A stretch of 64,000 bases of DNA from Symsagittifera roscoffensis (taxonomy: Eukaryota; Xenacoelomorpha; Acoela; Convolutidae): NCBI RefSeq assembly GCF_963678635.1, contig NC_087065.1:57438754-57502753 (forward strand), written 5' to 3'. The notes under the pieces were generated by a model, which was given only the letters and a program-made list of their open reading frames with translations, made no database searches and had not been told where the DNA came from. This document shows, piece after piece, positions 10,030-18,771 of this stretch (position 1 is the stretch's first letter; each line of letters opens with the position of its first letter). The position numbers were made by a program, and so were the translations under genes.

Positions 10030-10249
10030 AAGCCTTATATAGTGGGCAAAGTTTATTGAATACTGTTTTGCAGTCTAGGTTGAAGAAGTGTCTCGGGTTT
10101 TCAACTAAACAGCATTCCTTTTCTATTTTTTCTGGAGCTTTAGGTCTGAAGAAAAACAATATAGATAGTACAGAGATAGTAACAAAGAAAAGTCCCAAAA
10201 AAGTTACAATATTTTTATAGGAACCTGAAAACTCAAAAAAATTAAACAT
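9989..10249 (-). CDS. small Polinton membrane protein, unassigned
   Basis: The ATG at 10247-10249 overlaps the capsid stop by eight bases (ATGTTTAA). The 86-residue product has one strong membrane segment (about residues 14-32, NIVTFLGLFFVTISVLSILF) followed by a Lys/Glu/Cys-containing domain with five cysteines. I do not recognise a family. It could also be the first exon of the protease gene, since a good donor (GTAAGT) overlaps its end, although the phase does not match. Confidence 0.4.
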   Translation of the reverse strand: MFNFFEFSGSYKNIVTFLGLFFVTISVLSILFFFRPKAPEKIEKECCLVENPRHFFNLDCKTVFNKLCPLYKACVWDFVDSIPKCV

Positions 10250-11564
10250 TTTTAGTGACTGTTCCAAATTTGTCAATTTGAATATTTGATAGTCTTTCTC
10301 CCAAGACTATCACTTCCGTTACTTGCTCCAAGGGAAATTGGAAAAACATTTCTAATCTCAAGCTTTCTCCACTAAGTTCTGGATAATGCAAGTGTTCAGC
10401 AGCATCCTGTAGTGAAGTCAAGTCGAAAACTAGAATTTAGTGATTTTGAAAATCTTCCATAGGAAGAGCTGGAAATCTTCGTTAAAATGCATTGCTTTCA
10501 TTGTTGTAACATAGGGTCGACAAGGAGAAGTTGTATCTAATAAATTAATTGCTCTTCCACCCCGAATAATTCTAAGCTCTCTCAAATGAAATTGTTGATA
10601 ATTGAAAGGATTTTCATAAAAAGATCCCGCAACAGCCGAATTTGTATTCATTGCAACAGCTATCCTTCTGATTGGGGCATTATTGAAAACATTTTCCTGA
10701 ATAAACTGGTTTTGACGAGATGGAATGATAAAGGTTCTTGCTATAGTTTCCATGTAATTGTAATGAGCAGGTTCCCTTTCCAGATTCCATTGCAAATATT
10801 GATGATTAGGTTCAACTACTAAAATTCTTCTTGTAAACAGTGAACAACCAACTATTTTCAGACTGACATTTGGATTATCAGATAACATGTAAAAATTAGG
10901 TCTAGCTCGAATAAGTTTAATTCGAACTTTGGTATTTGGTAGCAACAGTTTTTCGCAAGTAAACAAATCAATGGCAAGCCTCCCATAGAGTGAAAAAGTT
11001 ATCCCTGTTCCCAAGGAATTTGCTCTATCAGTGAATGGATACATATCAAATGCATCAGGAATTTTTTTCAGAACTGTATCCATGACAAGCAAGAATTCCT
11101 TTATTACTCACTGCTGACGAGTTGAATTCGTTCGATATCTGTGCCTTATGAGGATATAACCCATTGGCATTGTAAACCATTGTATTGTTAAAATAAACTT
11201 CACAGTTGGAGAATAGAGAATGTAGTAGATTGTTTACATAAGTTAAGTAAGTTTGTGGTTCCTCATCTGAAACTTCCTCCGATTTTGCTTTATGTTCTGC
11301 TTTTTCTTTTTTGAAAGCATCAAACAATCTTCCTTTGAATAGTTGAAGCTTTAAGCTAAGATGGGTATCACGCATATCCAAGTAGAGATTACGATCCGTT
11401 CCAAATTCAAACTCAATACTGCTTTCATCCAGAGAAGTACTGGGGAATACTTCTTGTGTGTAAGATGACATAATTGTTTCCAAAACTGGGACTTTATCAA
11501 AAATCTCCAAAGAAGAATTTGTAAACGCTCCGTACCGAAAATGACTACTTTGATTTACACTCAT
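10242..11564 (-). pseudogene. Polinton major capsid protein (double jelly-roll), frameshifted
   Basis: The N-terminal frame from the ATG at 11564 shows the Polinton capsid pattern: an IEFEFG strand, YLDMRDTHL, then VNNLLHSLFSNCEVYFNN and an ACHGY block. It stops at 11055. The chain continues in the next frame from about 11068 (LYGRLAIDLF, LLPNTKVRIKLIRARPNF) to 10430. The C-terminal strand region (VFDLTSLQDAAEHLHYPEL to ...GTVTKNV) is in yet another frame, ending at 10242. The first break is at a T7 run (11062-11068), corresponding to one extra A in the coding strand. The second lies around 10430-10460 and needs two shifts. Total length, about 430 codons, is shorter than most Polinton capsids. 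Its start overlaps the stop of the upstream gene as ATGA. Confidence 0.85.
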
Positions 11565-11930
11565 TTTATCTTGTCAAAAATGTCTTTGCGAGAGCGACTG
11601 ATTTTTGAATTACTCTTTTGGGAAATGGTTCTTCTTGTTCTACGCTTGGATTTCTTTTTTCCACCTCCCAGCTGTTTTCGAACTGTTTTTGTTCCAACAT
11701 CTTTTGCAAACGTTTTCGAGTTTTTTTCGTCCACTGACAACTTCTCCAATCTCTGGAGCGGCAATTTCAAATAAATCTGCTCCGATTCTTTTTGCAGATG
11801 AGACTATATATTTTTTAATGAAGGGAATTGCAGTTCTCCCAAGAGTTTGTGCAAGAGCACCAAAACCTCTTCCACGCTGCCTTGCATGTCCACGAAAAAT
11901 AGGAAAATTAGCTGAACTTTGAGCAACCAT
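11561..11930 (-). pseudogene. Polinton small basic capsid-associated protein, frameshifted
   Basis: The ATG at 11928-11930 opens a frame with FRGHARQRGRGFGALAQTLG, a Gly/Arg-rich start, followed by an amphipathic helix region. After a T7 run (11721-11727) the frame goes out. The neighbouring frame then supplies a strongly basic tail (GGGKKKSKRRTRRT...) ending in TGA at 11561-11563. Position between penton and major capsid genes and the composition match the small basic protein common in Polintons; its precise function is not established. One extra A in the coding strand explains the break. Confidence 0.6.
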
Positions 11931-11947
11931 TTCGTATGAAGTATAAA

Positions 11948-12774
11948 TCAAAAATGATTATCCGAAATCTTGCGAAACAAGAGGACAACTCGTGTAATTC
12001 CTACGGACACAAAAGGAATTTTTTCACCTGTAGTATCCCTTAGTTCTATTTTTATGCTGTGGAAAGAATTTTTAATAATTTTTTAAATTGTACCTTTAAG
12101 AAGGATTGATAGTTCATGTACTGTCCTGTAGATATTATGTCTCTATTTTTTACTTTGGAAATGAAAGGAATACAACGCAGTAATGGAGTTTTTGTATCGC
12201 CTACTATATTATATTCTATAATATCACTATAAATCATTAAGGAATGTATTCTTATAATATCGTAAGAATACTGAGGATAATGTGGTCCTTTTCCTTTCAT
12301 TATAACACCTGTCTGATTTTGTTCTAAATCACAACCAAAAATGTGACTCAAATCAGCACTTTGAATTGTAAACACTGATTGACCCTCAGGTAAATGAATG
12401 GCAACTTTTTGTGTAATCTTATCTACTGATACATAAATTCCGTTATATTCATATTTTTGTGCGCCTATACGTTTTCGAACTGTGTCATTCATGGCTACGA
12501 CTATATCAACAATACTTGGATACAATCCAGGTTCAACATGCATCGGTTGAATCTTTCTTTTTTCCTCAGGACTTTCTCGTCCATCTACGAAAGTAAACTT
12601 TCCTTCTGTAATGTTTTGGTACAAAGAAGGGTACAATATTTCTGAAATTGCAACCTCCCATTCTCCTTTTAGATGTATTTGTTCCGGTAAAAAATTTGTA
12701 AAGGAACTAAGACTGTTATTCGGATAACAATTAAAAGAAGCATTAGAAACTAGCTTAATAGTAAAAAAATCCAT
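11948..12774 (-). pseudogene. Polinton minor capsid (penton-like, single jelly-roll) protein, frameshifted near the C-terminus
   Basis: From the ATG at 12772-12774 the frame begins MDFFTIKLVSNASFNCYPNN and has the characteristic FTNFLPEQIHLKGEWEVAI and EILYPSLYQN blocks of the Polinton penton protein. The frame stops at 12052, but the conserved last strands (IELRDTTGEKIPF ... VVLLFRK) follow in the adjacent frame to a TGA at 11948-11950. The break lies near an A5 run at about 12070, in the opposite direction to those in capsid and protease. Length (about 270 codons) is normal for the family. It lies between integrase and the basic protein gene, all on one strand. Confidence 0.85.
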
Positions 12775-12817
12775 GACAACTGATCGATAGAAACTCAATT
12801 TTAAAAATGTCTTACCA

Positions 12818-13740
12818 CTAGACTGAACATTTTCTCAGCTCTTTTTCATAAAATTTTCCCAGAATTCCTTCTTTTTCGAGACCTTTGATGATGTATGTTG
12901 GAGGTTTTTTTCAAAAATTTCATCTGTAAACTGTGGCTTGTATCCTTTTCGGAACGGAATATCATTTTTCGAAATTCTAACTCTATCACCAATTTTGAAT
13001 TTTGGTTTAGTATATTTCTTGAATGATTTGTTATACAATATTGATAAAAAATCACTGTTTTTCACATCTCTGAGAGATTTTCCAATTGATCGATTTTTGC
13101 GGCTGTTCAATGTAGAAACAAATTGCTGCATTTTGGGGATAAATTTTTCACCATGATCTTCAATGTAACGATATATTATATGTTTTAAAGATTGAATTGC
13201 TCTCTCAGCAAATGCAGCTTTGGTTTCACTCATTGTTGAGTAAACTTCAATGTCTTTCTCCTTGCAAAACTTTTTAAAAGTTCCCCCATATTCTGTTCCT
13301 TTATCAACCCAAAGTTTTTCAGGAGTGTTTTTTCGAGAAATCATTTTTCTAAAAGCTTGTAAAGTGTCTTTGGCATACTTTGTTTTCATTGTTTGAACTC
13401 TGACAAATCTCGAAAAAATATCTACAGCAACTAATATATACTTGACTCCATTGTTTTGACTAGCTAATTTGTCTACAAAAGCCAAGTCCATACACCAGAT
13501 TTCATTGATATATTTAGAAAACGCTTGAAGTCTTCGGAAAGACCTGATTGGTGGACCAACTTTTGTATACGATGTCTTGGTTTGTAAAAACTTTTCTACT
13601 TTCCTTTTTGATAAACCACTCGCTTTACTCAAGTTTTGAATAGAACCGTACGCAGCTCTGCCCCTAGAATACAATCTGTTTAGTCTTACCTTTTCAGATT
13701 TTGAAAGGGATCCAAGTTCCTCTATCTTTTGCTTTGGCAT
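12818..13740 (-). pseudogene. Polinton integrase (rve family), C-terminus frameshifted
   Basis: It catalyses insertion of the element. Starting at the ATG 13738-13740, an N-terminal helical zinc/HTH-like region is followed by the DDE core: Asp85 (WCMDLAF), Asp146 (LWVDKGTEY) and Glu179 (KAAFAERAIQSLK). A C-terminal SH3/chromodomain-like part follows (KPKFKIGDRVRISK, then PPTYIIKGLEKEG). That last block lies one frame away from the core: the main frame, which would end at 12835, goes out at an A7 run (coding strand, about 12905-12911), and the conserved frame ends with TAG at 12818-12820. All three catalytic residues are intact. The start overlaps the end of the upstream gene by 47 bp. Confidence 0.9.
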
Positions 13741-14104
13741 TCTTGTTAATAACAAGTTTAGGAGGAATATGTGTTGCTTCCAAAATTGTAAAGTAAATAT
13801 CTGGAAAATCGGTATTTTTTCGCTTTAGTGCACACACAAAGTCTACAATAGATTCTTTTGTATCTCGATTATCCAATATAATATTGTCTGACTGGCTGAT
13901 TTTAATTCTAGGAGAATTCAAAATTAAATCAATAATATTCTTATTGTTGCTCGTTTTCAACCTCGCATTTACAGCACTGTAAATAGAATCAAAATGTTTT
14001 GGTACAATCTCCTCTTTTTCTTGCTTTTGTTTCAATTTTTGTTTTCTTGGAAGTGTACTTTGTGATTGATAAACTGAGTACAGAATTAAAACAAACTGTT
14101 CCAT
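13694..14104 (-). CDS. conserved-looking Polinton protein of unknown function
   Basis: This 136-residue frame with an ATG at 14102-14104 has a Lys/Gln-rich N-terminus and a compact C-terminal half (IIDLILNSPRIKIS ... PPKLVINKNAKAKDRGTW). It lies between the packaging ATPase and integrase genes, on the same strand, overlapping the integrase start. The defined C-terminal fold and the position argue for a real gene, but I cannot assign a function. Confidence 0.55.
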   Translation of the reverse strand: MEQFVLILYSVYQSQSTLPRKQKLKQKQEKEEIVPKHFDSIYSAVNARLKTSNNKNIIDLILNSPRIKISQSDNIILDNRDTKESIVDFVCALKRKNTDFPDIYFTILEATHIPPKLVINKNAKAKDRGTWIPFKI

Positions 14105-14160
14105 ACTATGTCAATCGTTTAATGACAAAAGGTGTGATGATAGATATCAATTGTAACCCT

Positions 14161-15054
14161 TTAGTTGAACTTAAAATAATTCTTCTTTTGTGTAGAGGAG
14201 TTCTTTTTTGTGTTAGTTCTGAAATTTCTTTTCGATATTTTACTACGTCTTCTTTCCGAAGATCTCGAAGCTCTCCTCTTAATAGGTTTACTAAACACTC
14301 GCTCAGAAACTGAATGAAATCTTTTGGGCAATTGAGAATGAATTGTTTTCGAAGCCTTAGGGAAAATTTTTGAAATATTGGGAGAATAGAGACGTATTGT
14401 GTACTCATCGTCCAAAAACTTTGTCTCTATTCCAGCTGGTAAGTAAAATTTTGTTGGAACTGAGCCACTATTAGTGCAATACTTAAGTGAATCAACTGTT
14501 TTTGGGGTTAAATCAATAAGTAAATGACCATAAGGAACGGATGTTGCATCTTGATACCACTCTTTCAATTGAGATCCTAGACCTAGTTGTTGACTTAATG
14601 TATTGATTTGTAAAACATCCCTCGGCGACTTGAACAAGACTATGTGTGTATTTTGTAACTCTACATCTCGTCCTAATTTGCTTTGATGAAATAAATTGTG
14701 TTTGATGTATATTGTATTCAGACCCCTGTGTCTCCCCGCAGTAGCAATTTTAACAAATTGTTTGGAGTTTGAAATTTCTTCACAAGAATCATCAAATATA
14801 AGCAAATACTTAGTTCCATTATTGGGGAGATTTTCAATCAAGTCAAAATCTACTCCTTGGATAAATTTAAGGTTTTTTCTTTGCATTTGACTATAAAGAG
14901 GTTGATAATGTTGATAAAAATAAAAAATTTTGTCGAATGCTGGTTGAAAAGTACCAATTTTCAACCAATCAAAAATAAGATGCGATTTTCCAGATCCACT
15001 TGGTCCAACTAGGGAAATAAAAATTCGTTCTTTGGTAGATATTATTTTTTTCAT
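14161..15054 (-). CDS. Polinton DNA-packaging ATPase (FtsK/HerA superfamily)
   Basis: It powers genome packaging into the capsid. From the ATG at 15052-15054, Walker A is GPSGSGKS (residues 17-24) and Walker B is YLLIFDDS (about 83-90). These are followed by the sensor region AGRHRGLNTIYIKHNLFHQ and KSPRDVLQINTL, typical of A32-like ATPases of Polintons and adintoviruses. The last 50 residues are a basic, Arg/Lys/Ser-rich tail. The 297-codon frame is open throughout, one of the few intact genes in the element. Its start overlaps the stop of the membrane-protein gene in an ATGA, suggesting coupled expression from one transcript. Confidence 0.9.
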   Translation of the reverse strand: MKKIISTKERIFISLVGPSGSGKSHLIFDWLKIGTFQPAFDKIFYFYQHYQPLYSQMQRKNLKFIQGVDFDLIENLPNNGTKYLLIFDDSCEEISNSKQFVKIATAGRHRGLNTIYIKHNLFHQSKLGRDVELQNTHIVLFKSPRDVLQINTLSQQLGLGSQLKEWYQDATSVPYGHLLIDLTPKTVDSLKYCTNSGSVPTKFYLPAGIETKFLDDEYTIRLYSPNISKIFPKASKTIHSQLPKRFHSVSERVFSKPIKRRASRSSERRRSKISKRNFRTNTKKNSSTQKKNYFKFN

Positions 15055-15314
15055 AGCTTTGGAGAAGGTAGAATATAACCGACTGTACTTGATAAAATAG
15101 CTATCCAAACTGTTGTTTCTTCAAATGTTGTGGATAACATAATTCGAACGATTGCACATACTAGCATCAAAACTATAACAAAAAATTGGCACAAAAAAAC
15201 TAAAAGAGATCTATTACATGTACGTCCAAACAATTTCCATGATTTTCGTTCATGATTTTCTTCATCAAAAACAAAATTTCCTAAACTTACGGGTTTGTCA
15301 CATTGATCGACCAT
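15051..15314 (-). CDS. Polinton two-helix membrane protein
   Basis: An 87-residue protein from an ATG at 15312-15314. A polar N-terminus (about 35 residues) is followed by two hydrophobic helices: LLVFLCQFFVIVLMLVCAIV, and TVWIAILSSTVGYILP near the C-terminus. Its TGA overlaps the ATPase ATG. A small membrane protein next to the packaging ATPase is seen in other Polintons; it may be a virion membrane or assembly component, but this is inference. Confidence 0.6.
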   Translation of the reverse strand: MVDQCDKPVSLGNFVFDEENHERKSWKLFGRTCNRSLLVFLCQFFVIVLMLVCAIVRIMLSTTFEETTVWIAILSSTVGYILPSPKL

Positions 15315-15413
15315 CTTAACTCTAAAAAGAAAAAGTTGACAATGAAATTTAATTTAAGTTTGAAAATGGTAGTACATTAAGAATAATATAATTTACAATT
15401 TGTTAAAAAAACA

Positions 15414-15863
15414 TCAAGTCCATGTTCCGTATGCAAATGCTTTTCTTTCTGCACAGTGAAGAGTTTTTGCATGACGAAATGGGTAGTTGCTACACCTCCA
15501 ATCATATTCTTTATCTTTGAATATCAAAAACTGAATTTTAGCGCAAGCGTAGTCATCCAAATTAATAATCTTTGTTTCCAAAAATTCTGATAGAATCTTA
15601 CATTTTTCATAACCTTTTGCAAAAAATTCCGTGTCTGTGGCTTCTAGATTTTTCAAAATTTTTTCAAGTTCAGTATATTTTTCGTAACCACTGCTCCAAT
15701 TGATTCCATGAAGATGCTGTGTACACCAAAAAGATTGGGATGTTGGTTTGAATTTTTTGGGAGGAAGAAAGGAATATCCTTCTGTTTGTCCATTCTTATA
15801 AACTCCTAATTCTTTCACTATATTGCGTTCGATACATTCAATATCCAAAACAACTAGACTCAT
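15414..15863 (-). CDS. RNase H-fold, 3'-5' exonuclease-like protein
   Basis: The 149-residue frame starts at ATG 15861-15863 with VVLDIECIERNIVKELGVY, which looks like the first DxE motif and strand pair of DEDD exonucleases. Later blocks FFAKGYEKCKILSEFL and IINLDDYACAKI could supply the second and third acidic residues, and a Cys/His-containing end (CSNYPFRHAKTLHCAERKA) resembles a small metal site. I infer a nuclease from this pattern only. Intact frame, same strand as its neighbours. Confidence 0.45.
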   Translation of the reverse strand: MSLVVLDIECIERNIVKELGVYKNGQTEGYSFLPPKKFKPTSQSFWCTQHLHGINWSSGYEKYTELEKILKNLEATDTEFFAKGYEKCKILSEFLETKIINLDDYACAKIQFLIFKDKEYDWRCSNYPFRHAKTLHCAERKAFAYGTWT

Positions 15864-15902
15864 TCTGTTAACTGATTTCTCTGGAGTTTTTGTTAAAATT
15901 GA

Positions 15903-16307
15903 TTAACAATCAAACAAAGCATATACTGATGAAGCAAATATTTTAACATATAAACAGAAAAATAATCCAGTCACGTGACCAAGAAAGCATGAACTGGGGA
16001 GACTAGGTGCAACATAACAATACCCAGGACCTTTTTTTGTAGTAGATTTCACAGATCCAGCAGAGTCGTGTAGAATTGCATGTAGTCTAAAAATTTTGGA
16101 GTTTGCAAAAAAGTAATCCATACAGGAATTTTCGTATCCAATTAGTCCGCCAAAAGGAAATTTTTGGTCCATTTCTTTTAAATTTATGTCCGGGTCCAAA
16201 ACAATACAGGTACAAAGAAATAAATTTTTTCTTTTTGTATTTGATGAGAAATCTTGCCTAATAATCTCAAAAACTCTTAGAATTTCATTCAATTTCTGTA
16301 CGTTCAT
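15903..16307 (-). CDS. unassigned Polinton protein with a GPGYCY motif
   Basis: A 134-residue frame from an ATG at 16305-16307, overlapping the end of the PC4-like gene by 23 bases. The C-terminal half holds the most distinctive sequence: RLHAILHDSAGSV, KGPGYCYVAP and a hydrophobic GLFFCLYVKI segment. No enzyme motif is recognised. The Cys/Gly/aromatic pattern suggests a small structured domain with a possible membrane or lipid contact. Confidence 0.45.
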   Translation of the reverse strand: MNVQKLNEILRVFEIIRQDFSSNTKRKNLFLCTCIVLDPDINLKEMDQKFPFGGLIGYENSCMDYFFANSKIFRLHAILHDSAGSVKSTTKKGPGYCYVAPSLPSSCFLGHVTGLFFCLYVKIFASSVYALFDC

Positions 16308-16623
16308 TTTCTACAGTGCATTCGTCAATAATGATACAAGAATTTTTGAAAATCTCTACATAACCTAGTAATGAAGGAAGCATATCAAGTAATTTATCAT
16401 ATTCTTCTCTTTGTAGTTGTAAAGATTGATTATTTTTCCATTGATTTCCATTTCTACGATATTCTACAAGATCTATTTTTTTGGTATCAGATCGGTATCC
16501 TATGTGAATTTTTCTTCTACCATTATGCAGAGTCCACTCAAAGTGAGATATTTGTGAGTCTACGTCCAAATTCTGCAAGTTTGGTAAATTTTGAGATTCT
16601 ATAATTGTTAGTGAAAATTTTTT
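16285..16623 (-). CDS. PC4/Sub1-like ssDNA-binding protein 1
   Basis: The frame contains a block that aligns by eye with the C-terminal domain of transcriptional coactivator p15/PC4: a beta-rich RKIHIGYRS...KKIDLVEYRRN, a turn with a Trp, then SLQLQREEYDKLLDMLPSL, matching the PC4 pattern of four strands plus a long helix. PC4-type proteins bind single-stranded DNA and act in transcription or replication, which would suit a protein-primed replicon. There is no clear ATG: the frame opens at about 16623 after a stop, and an overlapping frame upstream may carry the true start. Ends by overlapping the next gene. Confidence 0.5.
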   Translation of the reverse strand, partial: KKFSLTIIESQNLPNLQNLDVDSQISHFEWTLHNGRRKIHIGYRSDTKKIDLVEYRRNGNQWKNNQSLQLQREEYDKLLDMLPSLLGYVEIFKNSCIIIDECTVENERTEIE

Positions 16624-16797
16624 GGGACTTTTCTTCTAGAACAAAATGAAAAAGTCCCAATTTATTGTGAAGTTTTAAGAGTAAATTTCTTGAAAAACCA
16701 ATATTCCAACTCATACTGTTCAACACCAATACTAAATGAAAAATGATTTTGAGGATAAATAGTTAAATTACAAGACAAAAAACATAAACAACACAAA

Positions 16798-17303
16798 TTA
16801 TTGTACATTACAGTTCTCAACAAACATAAAGTCTCCCAAAATTTGAGACAGTTCTTTGAATTCGTTCAAAGTATAGTTGACATAGGCAACTTGTTTCATT
16901 GCTTCATTCTCTTTTGCGGTGAATAGTCGAATCTGAATGTAGGTAGGTTTGTTAATATTGTACTTCTTGATGGTGACACAAACTTGTCTTCTATTGTATG
17001 TTGCTATGTCATACACTTTATTGCAGTTGGCAAGCTCTTGATCCATAGTTGACTCTTTGTCAGAAGTGAGTTCCAATATAGGAACGAGTCCAAGGTTTTC
17101 AGCATCGTGAATAACAGTATTTCTAATTGCTGAGATTGCTTCTCCTTCTTTTTCACCAAGATAGACTTGCTGTCTTTTTTCGAGTTGTCCCAACTCATTT
17201 TTCTTGAATAGTTGAAAGCAGGGTTCAAAATAAATTTTCCCTTTGTAGGATTTTTGGGACCAAGCAAATCTCCCAATTCTTGTTTGATTTTTTGAGAATT
17301 CAA
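16798..17303 (-). pseudogene. PC4/Sub1-like ssDNA-binding protein 2, frameshifted
   Basis: The 3' frame (17193-16798, open further upstream) reads KNELGQLEKRQQVYLGEKEG, then a domain with NRRQVCVTIKKY, TYIQIRLFTAKEN and VNYTLNEFKELSQILGDF, the same strand-strand-helix arrangement as PC4. The likely N-terminus (KQELGDLLGPKNPTKGKF) is in another frame that runs past the same site, so one indel near 17220 separates them. Together with the preceding gene this gives two PC4-like genes in one element. Domain calls are by eye. Confidence 0.45.
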
Positions 17304-17551
17304 TGTAATTGGGACTTGTGTCTTTTCTTGAGTACGTTTTTGAAGAACAGACTGATCAGATGAAGAGAAATGAGAGAAATGAATTTGAGATTAAACGAAA
17401 TTGAAAGTAAACAATATGAGTGATTCACTGAACCATAAAAGAAAATAGATCTATGATTGGAATTTTTGAGGGAAATTTCCAAATATGGAATTGTGTAGGT
17501 GTTAGTGTTCCTATATAAATCCACAATTTTCAGCAAAAATCATTGTTCCAG
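17304..17551. promoter_or_regulatory. divergent promoter region with TATA box
   Basis: The intergenic stretch lies between the minus-strand PC4-like gene and the plus-strand frame at 17552. TATAAA occurs at 17514-17519 in CTATATAAATCC, about 33 bp before the plus-strand ATG, and an ATTGG (CCAAT on the other strand) lies at about 17457. Confidence 0.45.
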
Positions 17552-18151
17552 ATGGCTGCAGCTATGTGTCAAGTTCATCCCAGCTTTTATCCAGAGTATT
17601 GTCAAAAATCGCTATTTATTTCCGTTTCCAGTGATTTTTACGAAAAATATATAGTAACCAATAATTTTTGTGTCTCTACCTACAATTCTTACTGTTCTTT
17701 GGAAAATTGTAAGTTCCAAATACTTCTGATTGGTTCATCTTTCGATCAAATTTTACAACGATTGGGTAATTTTCATTTCACATACCAAATTATCGATTGT
17801 CTTATCACTCTGTACAAATAAAGATTTTATTCGAATGTTATTTCATCAACTGGCGAAGTTTTCAATCAACTTGACCGCGCTGTTCATCACAATTTGAAAT
17901 GGAAAGGAGCAGAAAAAATGCCAAGTGTTGCAAAGAAAAAACTATTACACAAAAAATTCAAACGTCACTATTTATGTTCTAACCAGAAACTAGCTTCCAC
18001 ACAAACTATTGGTTCAGCTTTTCTAGAAAGAGTTCGTAAAGTACAAAACTCAAATTATGAACATGATTTGTTAAAAATAATTGACTGTTTTATTGATGGT
18101 TATGGATTTGTAAATAGTGATCATGTCAATTTTTCAATAAAAAACTTCTGA
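17552..18151 (+). pseudogene. unassigned plus-strand Polinton protein with one internal stop
   Basis: From the ATG at 17552 the frame runs to a TAA at 17819-17821. The same frame continues at once (RFYSNVISSTGEVFNQLDRA...) to 18151, so the two parts look like one 200-codon gene interrupted by a nonsense codon. The N-terminal part is Cys/Tyr/Phe-rich; the C-terminal part is basic (VAKKKLLHKKFKRHY) and then helical. No domain recognised. A TATA box sits just upstream. An intron spanning the stop is an alternative. Confidence 0.4.
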
Positions 18152-18289
18152 TATTCCATCGATTTTCTCTCATATGTTTACAAAGTTACCATTAATTACC
18201 GAAAAAAAATCACCGTGGTCAAAAACCTTTGCACAAAAAATTTTCAAACATGTAAGAAAGATGTAATATTTGTTTTGACTTTCGAAAAG

Positions 18290-18530
18290 TTGCAAAAAAA
18301 AACGTTTCAATTTTTTTAACAAGTTTTAAAAAATGTTTCAATTTTTTTGACATAATGCGAAAATTGTTTCACTTTTTTCGACAAAATGCGAAAAGTGTTT
18401 TACTTTTTTCGATAAAATGCGAAAAGTGTTTCAATTTTTTCGACAAAATGCGAAAAGTGTTTTACTTTTTTTCGACAAAATGCGAAAAGTGTTTCTATTT
18501 TTTTTACAAAAGGCTAAAAGTGTGTAAGAT
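18290..18530. repeat. 31-bp minisatellite
   Basis: Units near AAAATGCGAAAAGTGTTTCA followed by a T-rich stretch and CGAC recur with a 31-32 bp period (ATGCG at 18355, 18386, 18417, 18448 and 18480), with degenerate units on both sides. It lies between the 3' ends of the convergent genes at 17552 and 18772, inside the Polinton. The short frame across it is a repeat artefact. Confidence 0.85.
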
Positions 18531-18771
18531 GCAATATCGATTAGGTAACTTTTTACTTGTGTACAGTTTTTTAGTGTTTTTCCGAATTTTTGTGCAAAAA
18601 TTAATCAAATTTTTTAACATGTGTGCAAGTTCGGAGCACTTAACTAAGTTCTAATTGTTTTTCAATGTTTTACCTTGAACCTCTCATCTATTCTCATAAC
18701 TAAATTGAAATTGAAGAAATTAATTACAGAAAACGAAGTCAAAACCAAACAACCTTTATTTACAAAAACAT

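Noticed and set aside
18355-18654. 99-codon plus-strand frame
   Set aside because: Its sequence is the translated 31-bp minisatellite (repeated KCEKCFYFF-like blocks).
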